From a virus, in IMG/VR virus record IMGVR_UViG_3300029319_000105, positions 1 to 44,606 of that record: DNA of 44,606 nucleotides. One strand, given 5' to 3'. The position numbers were made by a program, and so were the translations under genes. Positions within the stretch are counted from its first letter, which is position 1, and each line of letters begins with the position of its first letter. Under the pieces are notes generated by a model. That model did no database searches and had not been told where the DNA came from. It was given only the letters and a program-made list of their open reading frames with translations. Positions 36,074 to 43,612 of this stretch are shown piece after piece.

Positions 36074-37237
36074 TTATTTCCAAACAATATTCTTTAGATT
36101 CTTAACTGCTTTCTTTAGCCACTTTTCTTCCTGAGAATCAGCAACATACAGTATAACAATTTGTCCTATTTTATCTTCTTTAAAACGTATAAGTCTACCT
36201 ACACGCTGTATCATAGACAAAGATTTACTGGTAATACCGCATATTATACCCATATTTGCATCAGGTACATCAAAACCTTGATTAAGGGCTTTTGTAGAAC
36301 ATAGTACATCTACTGTACCGTCTTTAAATGCCTGTAAAGCAGCTTCTTTCTGTTTCTTAGTTTTTTTAGAATGATAAGACATTGCATAAGGCGCTATAGA
36401 ATCACATAATCTATCTGTAAAGTCATTTGCACCACCAAACACAAGTATTCTCTTGTCTTTATTTCTTGCATATATCTCTGTAAATTTATGTATTTTATTC
36501 TCTGCAAAATCTACAATTTGCTTCCGCATTCTAATAGCTCTATAAAACATAACAGCTTTTTGTTTATCTGCACCAGTAGCTCCTCTGTTACGCATAATCT
36601 GTTGTGCAGTCTCAAAGGCATTAAACTGACCTAGCATATATTTCCATTGTACAAAACTATTGTTTGCTTTTTTATATGCAGCTTTTTCGTCAGCTGTCAA
36701 TGTCACAGGCACACAAGTTATTGTATAAGGACTAACTATACCTAGCTGCACACACTTATCTAGTGTAATCTTATAAGCTGTAGGCGCTAACTTTTCTAAC
36801 AAGCCCTTATACTCTAACTCTTCTGGTAATGTAGCAGTCATACATAGTAGTCTATCATAAGTATTATTCTCAAAAAACTTACGATACTCAGGTGACAGAC
36901 CTAAATGTATCTCGTCACAGACAACTATATTATAATGCAGATCTTTTAGTTTGTAGGCACTCTGATAGCAAATAACTTCCACATTAGTACTATCTACACC
37001 CCATTTAGCAAACTCTTCTACAAACTGTTCTTGCAATTGTACAGTAGGAACTAGTATCAAAGCATCACCTCCGTCCATGAGTGTATGCTCTACAGCTAAT
37101 ACACCTACCCTAGATTTACCAAAACCTGTACCTGCAATCACAGAACCTACAAAACCCTGTCTAGCCCATGCATTAAGAGCTTTTCTCTGCTCTTTATCTC
37201 TAATTGTATTTATTTGTTGTGTCACAGTGCTTTCCAT
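36074..37237 (-). CDS. SF2 DNA/RNA helicase (DEAH/UvsW-like)
   Basis: This 387-aa protein has motif I IAGTGFGKSR (Gly36 to Ser42), motif II VVCDEIHLG, motif III MTATLP, motif V NQGFDVPDANMG and motif VI QRVGRLIRFKED. These are the full set of superfamily 2 helicase motifs, similar in order to phage UvsW and RadD-like proteins. It probably remodels replication forks or recombination intermediates. Its first 16 bases overlap the end of the wHTH gene. Confidence 0.9.
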   Translation of the reverse strand: MESTVTQQINTIRDKEQRKALNAWARQGFVGSVIAGTGFGKSRVGVLAVEHTLMDGGDALILVPTVQLQEQFVEEFAKWGVDSTNVEVICYQSAYKLKDLHYNIVVCDEIHLGLSPEYRKFFENNTYDRLLCMTATLPEELEYKGLLEKLAPTAYKITLDKCVQLGIVSPYTITCVPVTLTADEKAAYKKANNSFVQWKYMLGQFNAFETAQQIMRNRGATGADKQKAVMFYRAIRMRKQIVDFAENKIHKFTEIYARNKDKRILVFGGANDFTDRLCDSIAPYAMSYHSKKTKKQKEAALQAFKDGTVDVLCSTKALNQGFDVPDANMGIICGITSKSLSMIQRVGRLIRFKEDKIGQIVILYVADSQEEKWLKKAVKNLKNIVWK

Positions 37238-37500
37238 AATGTTACAGTTCTATTAGTTTGTTTGTCTTTGTATGTTCCATCGGCAGTAACCATACCTAGA
37301 CCAACTAATTCTGTTACTCTGCCTGTAACTCTATTTATATCCCAACCTAAATGCTTAGCTATCATTCTATTTGTAACCTTACCTTTAGTCTTTATCACAC
37401 CATACACTGTCTTCTGTTTCATCCCAACAGAGGGCTTCAATTTTTTGAGTGAATCTACCTGGGTAGCTCTTACCCGATTCGTCTTTCCATAATTTTTCAT
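37222..37500 (-). CDS. Winged-helix DNA-binding protein
   Basis: The last 70 residues contain a wHTH: MKQKTVYGVIKTKGKVTNRM, then IAKHLGWDINRVTGRVTELV and a wing GMVTADGTYKDKQTNRTVTLW. The long form starts at 37500, but that overlaps the upstream gene by 116 bases. The in-frame ATG at 37425 would leave a 41-base overlap and keep the whole domain, so it may be the true start. It is probably a transcriptional regulator or replication accessory. Confidence 0.65.
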   Translation of the reverse strand: MKNYGKTNRVRATQVDSLKKLKPSVGMKQKTVYGVIKTKGKVTNRMIAKHLGWDINRVTGRVTELVGLGMVTADGTYKDKQTNRTVTLWKAL

Positions 37501-37708
37501 AAGTCTTTTTATTTATATATTTTTCCTGTAAGTAATTACATCTACTATTGTCACTGTAAACATAACGACTAATTAATATTTTAGTAGGTTCTACCTCACC
37601 ACTATATTTAAAATAGTTATCAAACTCTATATAGTTAGCGTTGTATTTTTCTTCCCACTCTTGTCTTTGTTTGTATTCTGCAATAAAATATTTAGTTTCC
37701 TCTTTCAT
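37385..37708 (-). CDS. 107-aa hypothetical protein
   Basis: I place the start at 37708, where ATG overlaps the TGA stop of the UDG gene (ATATGA). The frame extends upstream to another ATG at 37741, but that would overlap UDG coding sequence. The protein is acidic and aromatic (EETKYFIAEYKQRQEWEEKY), with conserved-looking Trp and Cys near the end (ALCWDETEDSVWCDKD). I recognise no family. Confidence 0.55.
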   Translation of the reverse strand: MKEETKYFIAEYKQRQEWEEKYNANYIEFDNYFKYSGEVEPTKILISRYVYSDNSRCNYLQEKYINKKTYEKLWKDESGKSYPGRFTQKIEALCWDETEDSVWCDKD

Positions 37709-38391
37709 ATTTGTATTGTCATTTGTTGTTTTACACCCCACTTTATAGGCTCTTCTAACTTGTCATTAATCTTCTTAAAATGTCCACATGTAAAAAAACC
37801 AGCTTTACCACCAGAGTATACCTCTGCAGCAGGATGAGGAGCTCTAAGTATAGTATGTCCAGATGGATACATAATATGTTTACCATATTCTTGTGCCTTC
37901 TTGCCCCATAATACCCATATTAGATTTGGTTTTTCTAAAGATAGCTTAGTTATAAGATCTCTTGTAAATGGCATCCACATATCTATATGTGATGCAGGCA
38001 TACCTTTTTGTACAGTCAAAGCAGTATTTAATAACAATACACCTTGTTTAGCCCAGCTCTCTAGATTTGGATTTACAACTACATCCCTATAATCATTTTT
38101 TACTGCCTGTATTATGTTACGAAGACTAGGACTGATTCTACCTGCACTATCGTTTGCAAATGCTAGTCCTGTTGCACTACCATCATGATATGGATCTTGA
38201 CCTAGTATAACAACTTTTACAGATTCTAGAGGACACATTTGAAAAGCTCTAAATGTTTTACCTCTCTTTGGATACACTATACTATTAGTTATATTCTGCC
38301 TGTGTTGATCAGTTAACTTTCTAAAGTATTCTGTTCTAAATATAGGGTCTAGTATTTTATACCATTCTCCCACTTGTTCTTTTATATTCAT
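37705..38391 (-). CDS. ung: Uracil-DNA glycosylase, family 1
   Basis: This 228-aa protein has VVILGQDPYHDG (catalytic Asp66 in GQDPYH), GLAFAND (stacking Phe), LLLNTALTV, WVLWGKKAQEYG and the HPAAEVYSGG block in place of the usual HPSPLS loop; the catalytic His is kept. It removes uracil from DNA. UDG is typical of crAss-like phages and implies the phage genome does not contain uracil as a regular base. It is coupled to the downstream 107-aa gene by an ATGA-type overlap and follows the polymerase by 10 bases. Confidence 0.95.
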   Translation of the reverse strand: MNIKEQVGEWYKILDPIFRTEYFRKLTDQHRQNITNSIVYPKRGKTFRAFQMCPLESVKVVILGQDPYHDGSATGLAFANDSAGRISPSLRNIIQAVKNDYRDVVVNPNLESWAKQGVLLLNTALTVQKGMPASHIDMWMPFTRDLITKLSLEKPNLIWVLWGKKAQEYGKHIMYPSGHTILRAPHPAAEVYSGGKAGFFTCGHFKKINDKLEEPIKWGVKQQMTIQI

Positions 38392-38401
38392 AATTTTAAT
38401 T

Positions 38402-40303
38402 TTATTTTTCCCAACAATTACTGACTGTTACCTCAGCTTTTAGTAGGTTGTTAGTTACTATTCTATTTGCTGCTAACTCCATTAACTCTTTCATTTTGTC
38501 TGTCCACATAGATAAATACTCATTGTCACATATAGTATCTATCTGATCATGCACAGTCATAACCAGTTTAACAGGAATACCTGTCATCTTAATATAATCT
38601 CGCATAAGTACAAGCGCTAGCTTAGTCATATCTGCAGACGCACCCTGTATAGGTGTGTTTTTACTAGCACGCTCGATACTACCAAGTTCTATCATAGATG
38701 ACTTGTTATCCCATATTCTAGGATACCATGTACTAAACCATCTCTTCCTATTATAAGGAGGAAATGTTTTGATATACCCATACTTTTTACCAAAGTTACC
38801 CAACTTATCTAAGAATCCTTTGATTGCTGGGAACGCTTGGAAGTATTTTTCGATGAGCTCTTTAGCTCCATCCACACTGATATTAAGAGTATCAGCAAGC
38901 TTATTAGGGCCCATACCGTAAGCAAGCCCGAAATTAATAGTTTTGACATTTGTTCTTAGTTTTTTGTGAGAAGGACAATTGCACTTTACCTTGTTCTTAA
39001 AGTAAGCACAATCGTCTTCGCCACTGGTTAACCACTGCTCACCATAGACTAACTCAGCACACGTGGAGTGTAGGTCTTCATTATTCTTTAACGCCTGAAT
39101 CCATACAGGATCTTTAGAACCAAATGCAATAACATTTAGCTCCTGACTAGAATAATCAGCCGAAACAAAACTCCAACCATCGGGTGCAGTGAAGCAATTC
39201 CTATATATATTGTCAGCAGGTATCTGCTGCATATTAGGTTTGCTACTACTTACACGGCCGGTGTCTAATATTTGATGAAAGTTGGTATGAATTCTTTTAT
39301 CTGATGACAAGTTCTTAAAAAATGCATCACCATAAGATGTACACAGTTTCATTGCTTCTTTGTACTTTACATATTTATCTATCAATGGATACTTAAACCT
39401 ATACTTATACATTTGTTTACCATTAACATTTTCTAATTTAGGTACAATACATTTAAACACTGATAACACCTGCTTAGGTGATGTCCATTTTATATCTACA
39501 TCTCTAATCTCTTCTGTAGGTGTAAACATGTCTGTCTGTATGTATTTAGATACAAAGTGTTTTACTCTGTGATCATTTTTAACCATGTTATCTAAGTCAG
39601 ACTCTAATTTGTTAGCTTTATCCATATTTACAGCTTCTATCTCTTTCCATTTCTCAGAGTCTAAATCCAAGCCATTGTATTCTATGTCTGCAAACGCTGT
39701 CACTACCCTGTTCTCAAGGTCAACTACATTATTTAGTTTATGCTGATCTATCAATGGTAATTGTTTTTGTCTAACCATAACTAAATACTCGACATCTTTA
39801 GCACCATATACAACCTGATCCTCTCTAAATGGCTGACCTGTCAAACCTATAAATTGGTTTCTTACCTCTTTATTTAGCTCAACGTTTAGATACTTTTTAC
39901 ATACATCTTTAAGACCATACTTAACATCATCTTTACCACAGTTTAGCACACGCTCAGTCAAGAATGTATCGTATATATTCTCACATTCTATGTTTGCCCA
40001 ACGTTTTATAAACTTGTAGTCAAATTTAGCATTATGAAATATCTTAATTATTTCTTTGCTTTCTAATATATCTCTCAATGGTTCAATGCTGACAACTCTA
40101 GTATCTATTACATACTGATTATTCTCATCACCAATCTGAAACATAATCATTTTTTTACAGGTAAAGTCAAAGCCCTCTGTCTCTGTATCTATACCCAATA
40201 CCGGTTTATCCTCACAGTATCTAACAACATCATAAATTGTTGTCATACCACAGCAATCTGTAGGTATTTTAGGACTACTAGAGTTGTCAACTATATAAAT
40301 CAT
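38402..40303 (-). CDS. polA: Family A DNA polymerase with 3'-5' exonuclease
   Basis: In this 633-aa protein the exonuclease domain has LGIDTETEGFD (Asp39, Glu41), IFHNAKFDYKF and VYGAKDVEYLV. The polymerase domain has motif A SADYSSQELNVIAF, motif B RTNVKTINFGLAYG (O-helix Lys and Phe present) and motif C TVHDQIDTI. Motif C has Gln587 where most family A enzymes have Glu; Asp586 is kept. Motif A has Ser-Gln where many have Gln-Ile. It is the replicative polymerase, and there is no 5' nuclease domain because that is supplied by the separate exonuclease gene. Its start overlaps the stop of the 79-aa gene. Confidence 0.95.
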   Translation of the reverse strand: MIYIVDNSSSPKIPTDCCGMTTIYDVVRYCEDKPVLGIDTETEGFDFTCKKMIMFQIGDENNQYVIDTRVVSIEPLRDILESKEIIKIFHNAKFDYKFIKRWANIECENIYDTFLTERVLNCGKDDVKYGLKDVCKKYLNVELNKEVRNQFIGLTGQPFREDQVVYGAKDVEYLVMVRQKQLPLIDQHKLNNVVDLENRVVTAFADIEYNGLDLDSEKWKEIEAVNMDKANKLESDLDNMVKNDHRVKHFVSKYIQTDMFTPTEEIRDVDIKWTSPKQVLSVFKCIVPKLENVNGKQMYKYRFKYPLIDKYVKYKEAMKLCTSYGDAFFKNLSSDKRIHTNFHQILDTGRVSSSKPNMQQIPADNIYRNCFTAPDGWSFVSADYSSQELNVIAFGSKDPVWIQALKNNEDLHSTCAELVYGEQWLTSGEDDCAYFKNKVKCNCPSHKKLRTNVKTINFGLAYGMGPNKLADTLNISVDGAKELIEKYFQAFPAIKGFLDKLGNFGKKYGYIKTFPPYNRKRWFSTWYPRIWDNKSSMIELGSIERASKNTPIQGASADMTKLALVLMRDYIKMTGIPVKLVMTVHDQIDTICDNEYLSMWTDKMKELMELAANRIVTNNLLKAEVTVSNCWEK

Positions 40304-40539
40304 TTTCCTCTAGCTATTTCTGCTTGCCATTCAACATGCATTGCTAACTGATGCTCCATATATTCCTCTTCAGCTTTGTTTATCATCCTAACTATAGACT
40401 TAGCTTTTACAATGTCATAATGTTTATTAGCAAACATAAATGTCATATCATTATTTATTACTGCTTTTCTGTAAGCATTTATAAATTCTTTTGCTGATCC
40501 GTCTTGAATCATACCGTATATTTCTTTCATTTGTCCCAT
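40300..40539 (-). CDS. 79-aa helical hypothetical protein
   Basis: This small helical protein (KEIYGMIQDGSAKEFINAYR) ends in an amphipathic helix. It is coupled to the polymerase gene by an ATGA overlap (40300-40303) and begins four bases after the stop of the 83-aa gene. It may be a polymerase accessory, on context only. Confidence 0.55.
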   Translation of the reverse strand: MGQMKEIYGMIQDGSAKEFINAYRKAVINNDMTFMFANKHYDIVKAKSIVRMINKAEEEYMEHQLAMHVEWQAEIARGK

Positions 40540-40543
40540 AATA

Positions 40544-40795
40544 TTATTTTTTTAATTTTAAGTCGTCTAGATATATTTCTTTTAAACTTGATTGTGAATT
40601 ATTAATAACAGAAGGCGATTTAAATCCAAACATTAACTGAAAACCTATGTCTGTAGTAATTACATCAGGTATATTCCATTCTTTTTTTATTACCTCACGA
40701 GTTATCATTTTACCTTTGAATTTAATTCTTTCTGTCTTTATTTTATTTTTAACTATTTGTTGTACTTTGTCGTAATATGCATGTTTATAGTCCAT
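40544..40795 (-). CDS. 83-aa basic hypothetical protein
   Basis: This Lys/Ile-rich small protein (KVQQIVKNKIKTERIKFKGK) has no recognised domain. It is the first gene after the terminator-like hairpin at 40878-40893 and an AT-rich gap of 131 bp (40796-40926), so it probably heads the polymerase operon. No consensus promoter is visible in the gap. Confidence 0.55.
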   Translation of the reverse strand: MDYKHAYYDKVQQIVKNKIKTERIKFKGKMITREVIKKEWNIPDVITTDIGFQLMFGFKSPSVINNSQSSLKEIYLDDLKLKK

Positions 40796-40877
40796 TATAA
40801 ATTATTTTATTACAAAGATTTGTAAATATAATACTATTTAGTATAATATACAAATAAATTATATAAAAGTAGAAAGA

Positions 40878-40893
40878 GGAGCTCTATGGCTCC
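40878..40893 (-). terminator. Probable terminator after the 247-aa gene
   Basis: In the minus sense, GGAGC-CATAGA-GCTCC forms a 5-bp stem with partial outer pairs, followed by TCTTTCTACTTTTATATA. It is 34 bases after the TAA stop of the 247-aa gene. The stem is short, so the confidence is moderate. Confidence 0.5.
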
Positions 40894-40926
40894 CCTAACT
40901 ACCTTTTAACAAATCCCCATTTGTTA

Positions 40927-41670
40927 TTATGCTAAATCTTCGCTGTATTCTTCTACAATTTCACCAGTCGATACATCTACACGCTCTGTTGCAGGCGCAG
41001 GTGGATCAGACTTTAAGAAAGTATGTACTACAGTAGCATTTGCTTCAGCAAAAGTAAACTTTCTGTTTCTAAATACAGGTAGACCGTTATGTCTAATTAC
41101 ATCTCCACCGTCACCAGCAGTTTTAGCAAACTTTTTAACTATTGCGTTAACTTGCTTTTTCTCATCAAATATACCTTGCTTCTCAGCCCATGTATATTTA
41201 TCCTTAGATATATTAGTAGTCTCGTCAATCATAATTCTAAATCTTACAGGATTATCAGACAAGTCTTCGTTAGTATGTGGATTGTAAACCATTACAGGGT
41301 CTAGAATATCTAGTGTGTATCCCTCTTTAGTTCCACCTGACTTAGTTGGAAATGGTGTAAAGATAGCATTTTGTAAATCTAAACCTTCAATGCCTAGCAT
41401 ATCTGTTAGATTTTGATGCGTTGTAGTTTGATAACATACATTTACACCTGCAGTTCTGTTAAATCCTTTGTAACCAGTCATCATTACATTGATAGCATCT
41501 ATCTGACCATTTGCTGTTGAAGTACGGCTAGTGTTCTCGATACCACCTTCCCATAATTCTACTGATATAATATCAGGATTACTAGTTGCAATAACTCTTC
41601 TTAGTATTACTTGACCCTTTTTAAGTGCTTTTGGGTCCATTCCTTGTGCACTGTTTAATTGATTTGCCAT
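40927..41670 (-). CDS. 247-aa conserved-looking protein, function unknown
   Basis: This soluble mixed alpha/beta protein has a polar C-terminal tail that ends in an acidic stretch (EIVEEYSEDLA). The body contains many Asn/Thr-rich loops and basic helices (KKQVNAIVKKFAKTAG). The combination of an acidic tail and proximity to replication genes would suit a DNA-binding protein, but no fold is evident. A second in-frame Met at residue 11 is an alternative start. The leader has TTTTAATTTTG-type AT sequence rather than the full AATCAATTAAAC motif. Confidence 0.55.
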   Translation of the reverse strand: MANQLNSAQGMDPKALKKGQVILRRVIATSNPDIISVELWEGGIENTSRTSTANGQIDAINVMMTGYKGFNRTAGVNVCYQTTTHQNLTDMLGIEGLDLQNAIFTPFPTKSGGTKEGYTLDILDPVMVYNPHTNEDLSDNPVRFRIMIDETTNISKDKYTWAEKQGIFDEKKQVNAIVKKFAKTAGDGGDVIRHNGLPVFRNRKFTFAEANATVVHTFLKSDPPAPATERVDVSTGEIVEEYSEDLA

Positions 41671-41721
41671 TTTAATTTTGTTTTTAATGGATTATTTCGA
41701 TGATTTCAAAAAGGTATATCA

Positions 41722-41823
41722 TCAACCTTGTTTAATTAATTGTATAATGATCAAGATAGCTATGCCGATGTAGGCATAAGCTAACTGTCTCATTGATTGC
41801 TCGTAACTATCTCTTCTCTTCAT
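41722..41823 (-). CDS. 33-aa membrane micro-protein
   Basis: It begins MKRRDSYEQSMRQLAYAYIG and has a hydrophobic helix AYIGIAILIIIQLI. The ATG overlaps the TGA of the 59-aa gene (GGATGA), a strong sign of coupling. A basic start followed by one hydrophobic helix fits a small inner-membrane protein. The function is unknown. Confidence 0.55.
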   Translation of the reverse strand: MKRRDSYEQSMRQLAYAYIGIAILIIIQLIKQG

Positions 41824-41999
41824 CCTACTCTCCACTCTACTCCAATAGTTATCCCTGCAATACATACACCTATGCCTTTCCTTATTTTGAACATAAGTGC
41901 AAAGTAATCTATCTCTTTAAGGTCAACGTCTACCTTAAGACACACCTTTAGCTTGTTAAATAGTGTTATAGAGCACCACTCTTTCTTAATTCCATTCAT
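41820..41999 (-). CDS. 59-aa hypothetical protein
   Basis: The ORF reads MNGIKKEWCSITLFNKLKVC and ends CIAGITIGVEWRVG. It begins 12 bases after the stop of the 129-aa gene, with the leader sequence AATTAATTAAACATAAACA, a variant of the recurring leader motif. Its stop overlaps the next start (ATGA). The leader match and the coupling support a real gene. A hydrophobic region near the C-terminus may be a short membrane anchor. Confidence 0.6.
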   Translation of the reverse strand: MNGIKKEWCSITLFNKLKVCLKVDVDLKEIDYFALMFKIRKGIGVCIAGITIGVEWRVG

Positions 42000-42011
42000 G
42001 ATTGTTTATGT

Positions 42012-42401
42012 TTAATTAATTTTTCTATAATACTCATTTTCAGCCTCTTCTATTTCTTGAACTTCAGATGCTGTTTTGTTCTCTACTATTACTCCCCAAT
42101 TATTTTTATATCTTTCTTTATGAATTCTTGAGTAATAATAGTTGTAGTTACCATTTTGTATCATTTCCATAACTATTGTTACCTCATCTTCTTCTAAGTA
42201 TGGTATTACATCATAATAGTTTGGACCATTTTGTTCTAATTCATACTCGTCTGTGTCTTTATTTAAGCACATTACTCCAATTTCATATAGTTTTTTATTA
42301 TACTCTTTAGAATGATGTTTATCAGTAATAACACTAATAGCATATTCATCTGTAAGTGGTATAAATGCTGTAAATTTTAAGTCTTTAAATGTATATTTCA
42401 T
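42012..42401 (-). CDS. 129-aa hypothetical protein
   Basis: This acidic protein is rich in Tyr and Glu (YDVIPYLEEDEVTIVMEMIQ), with mixed beta and helix character. No family is recognised. It follows the 490-bp structured non-coding region and heads a short chain with the two tiny genes at 41722-41999. Confidence 0.55.
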   Translation of the reverse strand: MKYTFKDLKFTAFIPLTDEYAISVITDKHHSKEYNKKLYEIGVMCLNKDTDEYELEQNGPNYYDVIPYLEEDEVTIVMEMIQNGNYNYYYSRIHKERYKNNWGVIVENKTASEVQEIEEAENEYYRKIN

Positions 42402-42436
42402 CTCAATATTTTTGTTTAGTTAATGTTTAGGTTAAT

Positions 42437-42590
42437 AATAACAGGTAGCAGCTGGTTTAGTTTCAAGTATATGTCACTATAGGTAGTGTATACTCTAGAT
42501 GTCACATCCCTCGCTGGGGCATCTCTACTGTTCGTCACTAGTTCTAGAAGGTTATCACTAACCACTAGGCTTATTGTTACACCTGTTATT
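42437..42590. ncRNA. Candidate structured RNA with three hairpins closed by one stem
   Basis: The closing stem AATAACAGGT (42437-42446) pairs with ACCTGTTATT (42581-42590) over 10 bp. Inside lie CACTA-TAGG-TAGTG, then AGATG...CATCT with inner CCC-TCGCT-GGG, then CTAGT...ACTAG with inner GGTTA-TCAC-TAACC (42551-42564). All stems are mostly Watson-Crick and do not overlap. Strand is undecided; the flanking genes suggest minus. It is not a tRNA by anticodon or T-loop features. Confidence 0.45.
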
Positions 42591-42603
42591 AATAGTATAA
42601 GTT

Positions 42604-42666
42604 AAAAGGCTGTATCACAGCTCGCACCTCAATTTAGGATGCAACGGACGGATTTGTCAGCCTTTT
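42604..42666. other. Hairpin with nested stems
   Basis: AAAAGGCTG (42604-42612) pairs with CAGCCTTTT (42658-42666). The 45-base loop contains CTGT-ATC-ACAG, which competes with the outer stem, and GCACCT/AGGATGC with one bulge. It has an outer A-run/T-run arrangement like a terminator for either strand, but no long T-run follows. Confidence 0.4.
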
Positions 42667-42820
42667 GTATGCTTGTGTTATATAATATAATCGTAATTAT
42701 TTAGCCAGCCAGCCAAATACAGGAAAAATGTGCGAATGAGGCCTGCTAGCCACACTCACACACTATCCGTAATTATTTATCTGCTGGCCGCAGAAAGGGA
42801 CAAAGTCCCTAATTAAATAG

Positions 42821-42886
42821 ACACTTTATAACTCCACCTAACAGGTTGATGTTAATGGTCTCCGAAGTCCAAGAGTTATAAAGTGT
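42821..42886 (-). repeat. 14-bp perfect inverted repeat after the 71-aa gene
   Basis: ACACTTTATAACTC (42821-42834) is the exact reverse complement of 42873-42886. The 38-base loop holds a near-palindrome ACCTAACAGGT. It begins five bases after the TAG stop of the 71-aa gene in the minus sense. The absence of a T-run argues against a simple terminator; RNA stabilisation or processing is more likely. Confidence 0.6.
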
Positions 42887-42891
42887 GTATG

Positions 42892-43107
42892 CTAGTTACT
42901 GATAACCTCTAGCTCCATACCTTCCTCAAGGAACTCAAACATAGACTCATCGTAACAGAAGTGCTTTTCTGATTGTGTCTTAGTAGGACGGTTAGTTTCT
43001 TCATTCATAGCCCACGTTTCAGGCGTATAGATGAGGCGGTAAGGACGGTTATGCTTATCGATTAGTACATCAGTAACGTTAGCGATAGTGATAATTTTTG
43101 TAGACAT
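42892..43107 (-). CDS. 71-aa hypothetical protein at the head of the minus block
   Basis: This small beta-rich acidic protein (MSTKIITIANVTDVLIDKHN and a Glu-rich end FLEEGMELEVISN) is the first minus-strand gene after the divergent control region, so it is likely expressed very early. Its codons are less AT-biased than those of neighbouring genes. It ends in TAG. No family is recognised. Confidence 0.6.
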   Translation of the reverse strand: MSTKIITIANVTDVLIDKHNRPYRLIYTPETWAMNEETNRPTKTQSEKHFCYDESMFEFLEEGMELEVISN

Positions 43108-43280
43108 AATAAATAGGGATTTAGCGCAGTACGCAATTAATAAAATTGGCTAAGACAAAGACCACGGGTACTTTGAATGCCGTAATATAGGTGGGGTCGT
43201 TGATTGTGCTGGTTCTCACTCTCAAAGACACACCACAAAAAATTTTTTTTGGTTTTTTATTTTTTATCACGATTTTTTTG

Positions 43281-43288
43281 TATGTTTG
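43281..43288 (+). promoter_or_regulatory. Possible -7 element TATGTTTG
   Basis: TATGTTTG matches TAnnTTTG exactly, but no TTG lies 19-21 bases upstream; the region there is T-rich. If active it would start an RNA at about 43295, running through the 300-bp less AT-rich segment before the first plus gene. Confidence 0.35.
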
Positions 43289-43580
43289 CAGAGCAACATT
43301 ATCACCCTACGGTAACCAAAAATAGGGAAAGACATCGGATTGTAGGGCCAAATAGGTCTAGAGTTTTCTCCGGTAGTTGCAAAAAGAACGAGCGTATAAG
43401 CTTTAGTTAGGGTACAATTAGCACACAGGTAAGTGCGGTGAATTAACATCAGTTTTAGTATCCTTGGGTCCCGTAAAAAGGAGCACTGCTAAAGTGAAAT
43501 CCAAGTTTGAAAAATAATCTCTAAGGGGGAGAGCTATATCTAGTTCTTAAACCTGTTTTAAAACTTTTCTTAAAAAACAT

Positions 43581-43612
43581 TTGGAAGTATAAAAAAATTC
43601 TTTATATATTTG
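43581..43612 (+). promoter_or_regulatory. Bacteroidota-type promoter for the right plus operon
   Basis: TTG (43581-43583), 21 bases and TATATTTG (43605-43612) match the Bacteroidota consensus. The predicted start of transcription, near 43619, is about 12 bases before the ATG of the GroES-like gene, giving a very short leader. This is the clearest evidence that host RNA polymerase reads the right arm. Confidence 0.8.

Larger units (their letters stand above)
42402..42891. other. 490-bp non-coding region with multiple hairpins
   Basis: No credible gene was found. The region holds a multi-branched fold (42437-42590), a hairpin with nested stems (42604-42666), a direct repeat CGTAATTATTTA (42692-42703 and 42768-42779), two small hairpins (CTGC/GCAG at 42781-42793, AGGGAC/GTCCCT at 42796-42810) and a 14-bp perfect inverted repeat (42821-42834 with 42873-42886). 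Base composition is less AT-rich than the neighbouring genes. It separates two minus-strand genes and could carry non-coding RNAs, an origin or processing sites. Confidence 0.6.

Noticed and set aside
42402-42891. tRNA or CRISPR array in the hairpin-rich gap
   Set aside because: No acceptor/T-loop/anticodon pattern was found, and the direct repeat occurs only twice.
43204-43410. 68-codon plus-strand ORF in the divergent region
   Set aside because: It spans the T-run and the promoter-like element and has Phe/Ser/His-rich composition unlike the real genes.
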